NCBI GenBank assembly: GCA_023300255.1
Contig: JALZWC010000783.1
Span: 1 to 6,249, forward strand
DNA length: 6,249 nucleotides
Reading direction: 5' to 3'
DNA from: Saprospiraceae bacterium
Lineage (GTDB): Bacteria > Bacteroidota > Bacteroidia > Chitinophagales > Saprospiraceae
Shown: in pieces, positions 1-6,249 of the stretch
How the letters are laid out: every line of letters begins with the position of its first letter
How positions within the stretch are numbered: position 1 is the stretch's first letter
The notes under the pieces: generated by a model
The model's database searches: none
What the model saw: only the letters and a program-made list of their open reading frames with translations
What the model was told of the DNA's origin: nothing
Position numbers and translations under genes: made by a program

Positions 1-3000
1 CAATTTTCTGGAAAAATATATGGAGAAAATACAAATTCAGAAAAACTTTCTACCCCAATTACTCAACAAGTTTTTGAAGATAGAATGGAAGTACTTCGTC
101 TTTTACAAGAAAGCTATTCCATTGCGGATTGTACCGAAGAAAAACAACTACAACAAAAAATATATACGCATCGAAATGCGATCATTGCAGATATAAAAAA
201 GCAAGCAGGTATAGAGACCACTGCGCAGTCTATGATGGCAGATCCACTTGCACCTTGTCCAGAAATGCAGGTGATTGAATTGTTAGGAATTCCTGGTTTC
301 GCTGCGACTAATGAATTAGTTATTTGTGGCGCACCAGATACCTTAGCTTTCCTTATTTTCATAGAAGAACCTGGTGAAATATCGGGAACACAAATGTCTG
401 CTACCTTCTTACCAGGGATGCAATATGCTGGTTTTGAAGTGACCCATTATGGGAGTGGCACCATCTCCAATCTCGATCCAACTCCTGAAGCACCAAAATT
501 TTTATTAGAAGGGATAACGAATGGTGTGTATATTGGATACATAGGAGTAGAAGCTACTTGTGATGCTAATATTAATGCCTTTGAATATGAGATAGATTTA
601 GATTTCACTTTTATATATGAAGATACTTTAGGCAACTTTCAACAATGTAGGCAAAGTCTCACACCTATCCGTACCTACAACTCTGTCATCAAAGAACCCG
701 TACTAAATTATAGAAGCGTACCTGTTTCTACTATTAGTTCTTTAGGTAATGAATTTTGCACTAATATTCAAATCTCTCAAGATGGAATCGATGCTTATTT
801 AAATGAAGTAGAATTTTCAATTTGTAATGTTGACTTTACTAATGAAGTCCACTTAAATAGCATCTCTGCGAATGGCGTCCCCATTCCTTACACGTATAAT
901 GTAGCCGACTCTACCGTAACAATGGTCGTATCAGATGATTTTTTTGAAGGTAATAGTGGCGCAAATCCAGCTGACTCTTTATTCAATGAATCAGAGATCT
1001 TGACCATGCAAGTCTGTATGCAAGTAGACGAATGCCCTACTATAAACACTCAATTCATTTCCTATAAAACGGCTTATTATTGTCATGGCGACACTTGTCA
1101 AGTAATCAATAGAGCTAGTGAAATTCGAGTTCGTCCTATAGATCGACCACTACCTATTGCTACTTCCGAATTAATTCAAATACCCGGTGTATGTGGTGCA
1201 CCTGCCATTATGGAATTAACCTTAAAAAGTAGTGTATTAGATTCTGCTGGAGGAATTTTCACAGATCTAACTTTTGGTTTTGAAACCTGTGATCAATCTT
1301 CCTTAGATATTAGTAAAGTGACTATTGGTGGAACAGAAATCGGTTCCGAAAATTATGAATGGATAGGAGATGATTTGAATATTAACTTAACGACATTGAC
1401 GAGTGATCCCGATGGGATTGGGAATGGTATTACAGATGCAGACGGCGATGGTTTTTTTGATGATTTACCCGGTGGTCGCATGATAACGGTACAAGTCGAA
1501 TTAGATTTTATCTGTGCCGTAGCACCTGATGCAGGTTCCATCTCTTGTAGTAGTATTGATTGTTCTTTTGCTCAATTTTATGTAAGTGCCAATAGAGACT
1601 GTGGACAGGCTTTTTCTTATCAGCCAGATGTAGAAGATTTTACTATTACAAATGGCGCCACTTTTGTCGCATTAAATGATCAAGACTATGTTAGCAGTTC
1701 TTACTTTGCCTATAACTTTGGAGCAACAAGAACGACTGGAGATGCTTGTGGAGCGCCCATCGCTCCAAAAGTTAAAACGGTAGAATTTTGCTATGTCTAT
1801 GAAAGAGAAAATATAGCACCTTGTCCAGATGCCAATACGACCAATCAATTACAAGTGTTATTTGATGGTAGCCCTATACTAGTCAACGATATTGTGTTTG
1901 TTCCTAATTCTGGTTCTATGAGTGTAAATGGCGTGACTACCCAATCTAACGTCACAGGTACCTTTACTGATTTAGCAATTGATCAACGATTATTGACCTT
2001 ACCAATAGGAGAATTAAATGTAGGCGATACCATTTGTTATATCTATCAATTAGAAGCTGATACAGCTATTTGTGTTCCTCCAGTATTTATGAATGGTACG
2101 CATCAAGTAATAGAAACTTGTACAACAGCAGGCTGTACATGTAGTACCGTAAAAGCATGTGATGTAGCACTTTTTAGAAGTGATCCTTCCAATTGTGGTT
2201 GTGTGTGTGATATTGGAAGTGGTGCATCTATCCAACGATGGAATCTAGGATATACCGATGAGACAATGACAGAGAAAGTAAAGATCGAAGATATACCTGT
2301 AGAGGATCGCACTCGTTTTTTGCCTTGTGACACCATGTACTATGAAGGCTGGATGACCTTTAATACGCCCGAATCTGTTGGCGAATTATACCAATGGTAT
2401 TTTTTAGCCAACATTACTAATATTGGTTATAATGGATGGGCAGGTAATGATGATACGGAATTGATGATAGATGCAAGTGGCACGGAGTTACTTGGTTTAG
2501 ATTTTGCGAAACAAGGTGGCACCAGTAAATCACCTATCGATATTAGCAGTTTTTCAGAATGCTTAGATGATCCAAATACTACTGGTTCTACAGGCTTCTT
2601 TGCCTATGCTGGAAAAACACCTTGGAGTGATGTCACTTACAATATCCCTCTATGTGGTAGTACCTATGACTACCATGATGGGAATTTATTTGGAGTGTAT
2701 TTCAGGAATTTTAATAAACTAGAAGATTGTAGAGAAACAGAAACAGCCAGTTGGGAAGAAGTAGATTGTTTGGATCAAATAAAAGAAGCCTTCAATATTG
2801 AAGTAGGTGATACCATCTATATGAGATGGCTACTACCATTAACCAAGAATGTAAAAGCAGCAGCAAATAAGATTGCCAATCCAGATTTCGTATACAGAGA
2901 TCCACAAATTCTCAATGTAGCTTCTGGACATTTTTTAGATGAATTTGACAGTGATTGTCTAATAGGTTTAACTAATTGTAGAGAAAATACTGCTTTCCAA

Positions 3001-6000
3001 TCATTCTGTCCAGAAGGTATTAATGCTGTTACAGAAATGACCTTAGATGATTGTGGCGGACAAGTAGAACACTCCTTTAATGTAGTAAAACCAACACCCG
3101 TAAATTGGTTTGCCGCAGAGTATCGACCTTTCTTTAAAATGGAAGATATTGAAATTCCAATGTATTCTCCATTGATCTATTGTGGAGATGCAAAGATAGT
3201 GACCAAAGGCGGCGTAGAATTCCCATTGAATGTTCAATCTTTAACCAATCATACTTGCGCTACGGTAGATGGACAAGAATATTGTACGGTCTCAGATGGC
3301 AGTACGGGTACTATCACTTTCAATCCAGAAACGGATGGATATCTTGGATTAGGAGTAGGTTTAGGAGGCTATGTCGATGATTTCAAAATAGTCTATGACC
3401 TTTGTAAAATATGTCCATCTGATACCCCTGATTTTACAAACTATGAAATCAACTACGATTATCGGACTTGTGAAATACTTAATGGATCTTGTTTCGTTTG
3501 TAATCAATCTACTACCAATACGAGTAACGAATTAATCAATATTTGTGGATTAAATGGCGCAACACCTGTCGACAGATCTCAAAGTTATTACGATGTACTA
3601 GGATTAGATACTTTGTTTAGATGGGATAATGTTACTTCTGGAGATGTAGTCACAACAGATGTAAGTAATGGCTTTCCAGCACTAACACAAGAACAAGATC
3701 GAAATTTAATGTCTAGTACTTCTCCTGGGACAAGTGAAGAATTAAATACCATTACAATATGTGCCGATGGAGCAGATCCGACATTGGAAACGCATAGGGG
3801 TATGCTCGCTAGTATTACCTTAACAAATAGTGTCGGTTTCACTGGCGGCTATGATGCGGATATGAATCTTTTAGAATTTGATACGGTGTCTATAGGAGCT
3901 ACTACCACAACTTACGCCATATTCTTATCCGATCTAGCACCAGGTGAATGCGCAGATTTTAAAATTGGAACTACTTTATTATTCTGTCCTACTCCACCTG
4001 AGAGACCTCAAATTTGTGTTACGACCACTTCTGGTTGTATGGATCGTTCCATTATGGCAGCCTTAGCAGGAGAAACAAATGCCTGTAATAGTATTGAAAC
4101 ATGCTATGAGTATGTATTTGAAGAATCAGGGATTCAAGCAGATTTTTTACTCCCTACACCGAATGCTACTTATGCGCTTTGCGATACAATAGCCATGGCA
4201 GTCTTAGTAAAAAATGTAAAGACCACTACCCTAACCGATATTATAATGGATATAGATTTGCCTTTAGTTGGTACGCAGATTATCCCAGGTAGTTTTGAAG
4301 CATCTTATCCTAACATAGGAAACTTCACGCTTCCTTTCTACTCTATTGTCGATCCGACTATCAATGGAAATAATTTATTATATACCGAAGATAATGATTT
4401 TAGTAATGCTATTCATAGTAATGGATTACCTGGAGTAACGAGTGGCGCTGATAGTAATTATGTAGTCGTAAGATTTTTGGTGGAAACCAAATGTGATGAA
4501 TTCATTTCTGGTTCTCAAGGATCTTTCGAAGCAAGAGCTACCGATCCTTGTAGTCCAGATATTTTAAGTTCCGGTCTAGTCACTAGTAATCAATTAATTA
4601 TCAATGGCGCAAACCCTGCCGACTTTGGACAGGTATTAATTACAGCTAAACCTTCGGAAGCTTTCTGTGGACAAGGAACTCCAACTTTTAAAATTACTGG
4701 GCAAAATATTTCTGAGCAGCCATTAGGAGATAGTGTTACCATGTGTATCACCTTACCTATAGGATTGACCTATCAGACTGGTTCTATGCGGTATATACTT
4801 CCAACCACCTTAGATGTGGGGACAGAATTGATCACCGATATAAATGGACAAACTCAAATATGTTTCCAAGGCTTTGAAAATATGCCAATTGGAGGTGCCT
4901 TCACTTTAAACTTTGAAGCAGACTTTGCCGTAGATGCCATTTGTGGCGACTATAACATTGAAGTAGATATCAAAAATTTAGTAGAAGATCAATCTTGTAC
5001 TGATGGTGGTTTGTGTGATGTATATGTGCAATCATGCGTTAATCCAACGTTCACCTTAACATTAAAAGGGCCATTAGAAACTGTTGATTTACAACTTTTC
5101 AGACAATGTGATGGAACATCTGATCCAATTACTATTTGCTACGAAGCCACACTTAAAAATCCAGGCCCTGATTATAGAGGAGATGTTTCTGTTAACTTAC
5201 ACGATGATATATTAGCGGATAATATCTTAGATTTTTATGATCCAATATTAGGAGGCGACACCTATAGTGATGTCTTTGTCGCTAGTGGTGATTCTATTAC
5301 TTTGAGCGGCTGTTACACCGTACCAGAGATCAATGCTTGTCCAGTTATTTTGGATATGGTGTATGATTCTGAATGTACTTGTAATCATTTAGCCACCCCT
5401 TACGCAAGTGTGGAGCCAGAATTTACAGCGATGCTTCCACCCACAACGGTCCTCTGCCCAGGTCAAGAATTAGGTATAGAAATTTGTGGAGACAATACTT
5501 TAACTTATGATCCTGCTAGCAATGTTAACACAAGGACAGTTGGAGACAGCCTATATATTAGTGTAGTGGATCAATCTATTATCACTCAACTATATTTTTC
5601 TGGCGGAATAGGCGAATGTACTTATGACGAAATTCGATTTATAAGAGGCGTAGAAGAATTTGAATTAGATATAAAAGATTCAGTCACTTGTCAAAATCAA
5701 GAAGCCGTTTTAGAATTAAGTATTCCTATTGAATACCAAGATTACCTTGACATACAATGGTCTCCCGCTACTTACTTGGATGATCCTACTCGGATTGATC
5801 CAATATTTCTATCTGACACCCCTGGATTCTTCAGCTACGAAGTTGCCTTAACTTTCAATGGTGGTTGTGTAAGACGAGATAGCGTAACGATCAATGTACT
5901 ACCTGTCAGTAATATTGGTATCTCAGGAAATACAACCATGTGTTATCCTTACGAAACCAATACCCTTACAGCCGATCCAGGCTATGAATATTACGAATGG

Positions 6001-6249
6001 TATTTATTGAATGGCGGTTTTGAAATCATCAAAGCCTCTACACCAACAGAAGTATGGACAGGTCCAGTCGAATTAGGCAGGTTCATCGTCAAAGGTTTTA
6101 GAAGTACCGACTTATGTCCTGCAACCTCAGATACGATCACCATTACACAAGCAGATTGTATTGATTTAGAATTAGAAAAAACCATTTGTGAAATAGATAA
6201 TACGCCTAACATTAATGATACGATTAGTTATCAAATCGTTGTTTGTAAT
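1..6249 (+). CDS. Giant multidomain surface/secreted protein, internal fragment (both ends outside window)
   Basis: Frame 1 is open over all 2083 codons, with no start or stop inside the window, so this is an internal part of a protein larger than about 220 kDa. The translation is a chain of beta-rich modules: a helix-prone N-terminal segment, several Cys-Gly modules, a Trp-rich block, DUF11-like modules, three PKD/Ig-like domains and the start of a DUF11 repeat. DUF11 and PKD modules are known from extracellular proteins, and in Bacteroidota they build adhesin-like or gliding-associated giants, often exported by the type IX system. The sequence is acidic, Thr/Asn/Asp/Gly-rich, Lys-poor and has about 80 cysteines, which suits an exported, disulfide-braced protein. 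There is no transmembrane helix and no catalytic motif that I recognise. Codon use is even throughout (TTA, AGA, GAA, AAT favoured), with no frameshift scar. A structural or adhesive role is inference; the coding call itself is firm. Confidence 0.95.
61..243 (+). other. Helix-prone charged segment near the N-terminus (residues 21-81)
   Basis: Residues 21-81 are rich in Glu, Gln, Lys, Arg, Leu and Ile with few Gly or Pro, for example 'FEDRMEVLRLLQESYS' and 'EEKQLQQKIYTHRNAIIADI', which suggests one or two alpha-helices. The remaining 2000 residues look almost wholly beta. The segment stops at 'DPLAPCPEMQV', where the beta modules begin. It may be a linker or helical hairpin between the signal-peptide region, which lies upstream of the window, and the stalk. 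It does not match a domain I recognise, and its Cys44 is its only cysteine. Confidence 0.5.
244..720 (+). other. Beta-rich module 1 with 'CGAP' entry motif (residues 82-240)
   Basis: This is the first beta-sandwich-like unit. It opens with 'IELLGIPGF' and then 'ELVICGAP' (Cys109), followed by alternating hydrophobic strands and Gly/Asn/Asp turns such as 'GMQYAGFEVTHYGSGTISNL'. The pattern of an entry cysteine, a strand, a 'FLPGMQY' phrase and later strands recalls DUF11-type modules, in which a conserved turn precedes the strand and an 'LP-G' motif follows. The same 'IPG...CGAP' phrase returns in module 3. The assignment to a DUF11-like fold is inference from this pattern; the boundaries are approximate. 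Confidence 0.45.
721..1152 (+). other. Beta-rich module 2 (residues 241-384)
   Basis: This module starts around 'PVSTISSLGNEFCTNIQISQ' and continues as alternating strands ('VEFSICNVDF', 'STVTMVVSDDFF', 'EILTMQVCMQV'). It closes with a cysteine couplet, 'CHGDTC' (Cys361/Cys366), and a short linker 'EIRVRPIDRPLP' leading into module 3. The closing cysteine pair at the module exit is repeated elsewhere in the protein. No family assignment is possible by eye beyond an extracellular beta-sandwich-like repeat; the boundaries are approximate. Confidence 0.4.
1153..1602 (+). other. Beta-rich module 3 with 'CGAP' motif and calcium-type loop (residues 385-534)
   Basis: The module opens with 'SELIQIPGVCGAP' (Cys398), which parallels 'IELLGIPGF...CGAP' of module 1, followed by a 'MELTLKSSV' strand. 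The middle contains 'GGTEIGSENYEWIGDDLNI' and then the aspartate-rich loop listed separately. A last strand, 'MITVQVELDFIC', leads to the exit cysteines 'CSSIDC' (Cys516/Cys521) and 'NRDCG' (Cys534). The order of strand, 'GGRMITVQVELDF' and cysteine pair resembles the closing strand of DUF11-like modules. Boundaries are approximate. Confidence 0.45.
1405..1476 (+). other. Asp-rich calcium-binding-type loop (residues 469-492)
   Basis: Residues 469-492 hold Asp469, Asp471, then 'DADGDGFFDD' (Asp479, Asp481, Asp483, Asp487, Asp488) and a closing 'LPGG'. The DxDxDGxxDD spacing matches the calcium loops of thrombospondin type 3 repeats and of EF-hand/dockerin-like loops, common in secreted bacterial proteins. 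Only one copy is present here, unlike the tandem arrays of TSP3 proteins, and it is embedded within a beta module. Calcium binding is inferred from the motif. Confidence 0.65.
1603..2118 (+). other. Beta-rich module 4, third 'CGAP' copy (residues 535-706)
   Basis: This stretch begins 'QAFSYQPDVEDFTITNGATF' and carries the third 'CGAP' (Cys583) before the strand 'KVKTVEFCYVYER'. Further strands include 'NQLQVLFDGSPILVNDIVFV' and 'GELNVGDTICYIYQLEAD'. The phrase 'VGDTICY' (residues 674-680) matches the 'vGDTvtY' strand signature of DUF11 repeats and recurs at residues 935-941. The module runs directly into the seven-cysteine cluster. Whether residues 535-582 form a separate small unit is unclear. 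Confidence 0.4.
2119..2208 (+). other. Seven-cysteine cluster (residues 707-736)
   Basis: Cysteines fall at residues 707, 712, 714, 720, 732, 734 and 736, seven in 30 residues, as 'CTTAGCTCSTVKAC' and 'NCGCVC'. The cluster lies between module 4 and the Trp-rich block and resembles the close cysteine pairs at other module junctions, but is denser. It most likely forms a disulfide knot that stiffens the junction. Metal binding is an alternative; no known metal-site spacing is evident. Confidence 0.6.
2221..3180 (+). other. Tryptophan-rich central block (residues 741-1060), unrecognised
   Basis: Eight of the 13 tryptophans in the window lie between residues 747 and 1036 (747, 784, 799, 813, 875, 918, 943, 1036). 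The block also has many Tyr and Phe residues, for example 'ELYQWYFLANITNIGYNGWA', 'GVYFRNFNKL' and 'PVNWFAAEYRPFF'. The phrase 'IEVGDTIYMRWLLPLTKN' (residues 933-950) carries the VGDTI strand signature, so at least part of it may be a large or elaborated DUF11-like unit. A basic, Ala-rich segment 'KNVKAAANKIA' is unusual for this acidic protein. The aromatic enrichment could mark a ligand-binding domain, but no family is recognised and no function is claimed. Confidence 0.4.
3181..3540 (+). other. Gly/Cys-rich region with two CxxC motifs (residues 1061-1180)
   Basis: The region opens with 'YCGDAKIVTKGGVEFPLNV' and contains a glycine-rich run, 'GYLGLGVGLGGYVDDFKIVY' (residues 1113-1132), then CxxC at 1135-1138 ('CKIC') and 1164-1167 ('CFVC'). 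It then leads to 'ELINICGLNGATP'. Paired cysteines again sit at the end of a strand set, as at other module exits. CxxC could suggest redox or metal binding, but with so many cysteines here structural disulfides are more likely. No family is recognised. Confidence 0.35.
3541..4134 (+). other. Beta-rich module (residues 1181-1378)
   Basis: The module opens at 'ICGLNGATP' (Cys1182) and includes the strands 'GMLASITLTNSVGF' and 'YAIFLSDLAPGECADFKIGT', then 'LLFCPTPP'. The 'LAPGECADFKI' phrase is like the 'L.PGes..f.v' strand that closes DUF11/CARDB-type modules. It ends with several cysteines (1340 to 1368; 'SGCMDRSIMAALAGETNAC', then 'ETCYEYVFEESG') before the next module. It may contain two units; the boundary inside is not clear. 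Confidence 0.4.
4135..4590 (+). other. DUF11-like module (residues 1379-1530)
   Basis: The order of motifs fits a DUF11-like beta-sandwich: 'ALCDTIAMAVLVKNVKTTTL' (residues 1392-1411) is the entry turn plus 'v.vkN.g.t' strand. Next comes 'TDIIMDIDLPLVGTQIIPGS' (residues 1412-1431), matching the 't.v.v.D.LP.g...v.GS' segment, and then the closing strand 'NYVVVRFLVETKC'. The exit holds Cys1498 and Cys1517. DUF11 repeats are extracellular stalk modules in bacterial surface proteins. The match is by motif order, not by a profile search. Confidence 0.6.
4591..5040 (+). other. DUF11-like module (residues 1531-1680)
   Basis: This module follows the same order as the one before it: entry 'AFCGQGTPTFKITGQNIS' (Cys1556), the signature 'LGDSVTMCITLPIGLTYQTG' (residues 1575-1594) with 'LP-G' and a following 'GSM', a mid strand 'ICFQGFENMPIGGAFTLNFE', and the exit 'CTDGGLC...SC' (Cys1666, 1672, 1679). 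It probably arose by duplication with its neighbours, but the nucleotide identity is visibly low, so the duplication is old. Confidence 0.6.
5041..5418 (+). other. DUF11-like module, divergent (residues 1681-1806)
   Basis: The strand 'PTFTLTLKGPLETVDLQLFR' leads to 'PITICYEATLKNPGPDYRGD', matching the 'v.y.i.v.NtGp....' segment of DUF11. Next come 'VSVNLHDDILADNIL' in place of the usual 'v.vtD.LP', and 'ASGDSITLSGCYTVPEINAC'. The exit is 'SECTCNHLATPYASVEP' (Cys1792/Cys1794), a close cysteine pair followed by a linker into the first PKD/Ig-like domain. The LP motif is lost, so this is a looser match than the two modules before it. Confidence 0.5.
5419..5658 (+). other. PKD/Ig-like domain, degenerate (residues 1807-1886)
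   Basis: This domain begins 'LPPTTVLCPGQELGIEICG', with the 'CpG' turn (Cys1819-Pro-Gly) that opens PKD-like domains in Bacteroidota. It ends 'GECTYDEIRFIRG', the final 'gC...d.i.v' strand. The usual central Trp of 'WSPA' is replaced; only 'YDPAS' (residues 1836-1840) remains at that position. It precedes a better match and is judged a sister domain. Such domains serve as spacers or binding modules on the cell surface. Confidence 0.5.
5659..5904 (+). other. PKD-like domain (residues 1887-1968)
   Basis: This is the clearest domain in the window. Its entry is 'DSVTCQNQEAVLELSI' (Cys1897), the centre is 'IQWSPATYLDDPTRIDP' (Trp1920), corresponding to the 'WsPatgL.dpt..nP' motif of PKD-like domains in Bacteroidota, then 'FFSYEVALTFNGGCVRRDS' (Cys1956) and the last strand 'VTINVLPV'. 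Cys1897 and Cys1956 are placed to form the usual single disulfide. Length, about 80 residues, is typical. Confidence 0.75.
5905..6159 (+). other. Ig/PKD-like domain (residues 1969-2053)
   Basis: This domain has the layout entry 'GNTTMCYPYETNTLTADPGY' (Cys1981), core 'YEYYEWYLLNGGFEI' (Trp2000), 'STPTEVWTGPVELGRFIVKG' and exit 'STDLCPATSDTITITQADC' (Cys2039, Cys2053). The pattern 'C...tLta..gy..Y.W...g...' followed by 'G.f.v.g....C..sdti.i' is the common Ig-like variant found next to PKD domains in Bacteroidota giant proteins. It abuts the DUF11 repeat with no linker. Confidence 0.6.
6160..6249 (+). other. Start of a DUF11 repeat, cut by the window edge (residues 2054-2083)
   Basis: 'IDLELEKTICEIDNTPNIND' followed by 'TISYQIVVCN' matches the N-terminal part of DUF11 repeats ('dLsltKtv.....nvGDtvtytitvtN'). 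Only about the first 30 residues are present, so the protein continues downstream, probably with more DUF11 units. Cys2063 and Cys2082 replace residues that are normally Val or Thr, adding to the cysteine-rich character. Confidence 0.75.

Noticed and set aside
939..1458. Two runs of seven T (939-945 and 1452-1458) as possible phase-variation or slippage sites
   Set aside because: Both simply encode Phe-Phe after a codon ending in T, the frame continues intact on both sides, and runs of this length are expected in AT-rich coding DNA.
114..2336. Short minus-strand ORFs of 61-82 codons (114-362, 447-635, 1353-1541, 2050-2235, 2103-2336)
   Set aside because: All lie inside the continuous + strand frame, their translations are low-complexity and family-free, and two of them overlap each other in different frames. 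They are antisense shadows of the large gene.
3403..3501. CxxC motifs (CKIC, CFVC) as a thioredoxin-like or zinc-ribbon site
   Set aside because: No thioredoxin fold or zinc-ribbon spacing surrounds them, and close cysteine pairs occur at many module junctions here, so structural disulfides are the simpler reading.
958..4623. Repeated phrase 'GANPAD' (residues 320-325 and 1536-1541) as a sign of recent duplication
   Set aside because: The codons differ at synonymous positions and the similarity does not extend to either side, so chance or a common turn sequence is enough to explain it.
3043..6212. Short ORFs at 3043-3237 (-), 3180-3380 (+, other frame), 3588-3842 (-) and 5991-6212 (-)
   Set aside because: They sit within well-formed module sequence of the large frame, and their translations show no recognisable motif or domain. 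No convincing independent start context was seen.
1..6249. Promoters, ribosome-binding sites, terminators, tRNA/rRNA, IS elements, CRISPR arrays or nucleotide-level direct repeats
   Set aside because: The whole window is coding in one frame with no intergenic gap. I saw no inverted-repeat element ends, spaced direct repeats or structured-RNA signature. AT-rich stretches are explained by codon use.

Overview
The whole window is the interior of one very large protein-coding gene on the + strand. Frame 1 is open from base 1 to base 6249: 2083 consecutive codons with no stop, no start that can be chosen and no terminator. Both ends of the gene lie outside the window. No other gene, RNA gene, mobile element, CRISPR array, promoter or intergenic gap is supported, and the short ORFs on the minus strand and in other + frames are shadows of this gene.

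The organism is most likely a member of the Bacteroidota, perhaps a Saprospiraceae/Lewinella-like or flavobacterial marine lineage. The DNA is AT-rich, with strong use of TTA, AGA, GAA, GAT and AAT codons. The protein has the composition of the giant multidomain surface or secreted proteins of that phylum: acidic, rich in Thr, Ser, Asn, Asp and Gly, and low in Lys. It ends in PKD/Ig-like modules with the typical 'WSPATYL' motif, followed by a DUF11-type repeat ('DLELEKT...NDTISYQIVVCN'). In that phylum such proteins are usually exported by Sec and often by the type IX system, but the signal peptide and C-terminal sorting domain that would show this are not in view.

Layout (residues numbered from base 1). 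1-81: charged, helix-prone segment, probably close to the mature N-terminus. 82-706: four beta-rich modules, several opened by a Cys-Gly(-Ala-Pro) motif and closed by a close cysteine pair; the third carries a DxDxDG calcium-type loop. 707-736: dense cluster of seven cysteines. 741-1060: a different, tryptophan-rich block. 1061-1180: Gly/Cys-rich region with two CxxC motifs. 1181-1806: four more beta-rich modules, of which those at 1379-1806 look DUF11-like. 1807-2053: three PKD/Ig-like domains. 2054-2083: start of a DUF11 repeat cut by the window edge.

The most plausible role is a long extracellular stalk or adhesin in which beta-sandwich modules are strung together and perhaps braced by disulfides (about 80 cysteines, near 4% of residues, unusually many). 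Its ligand and exact function cannot be read from this sequence.
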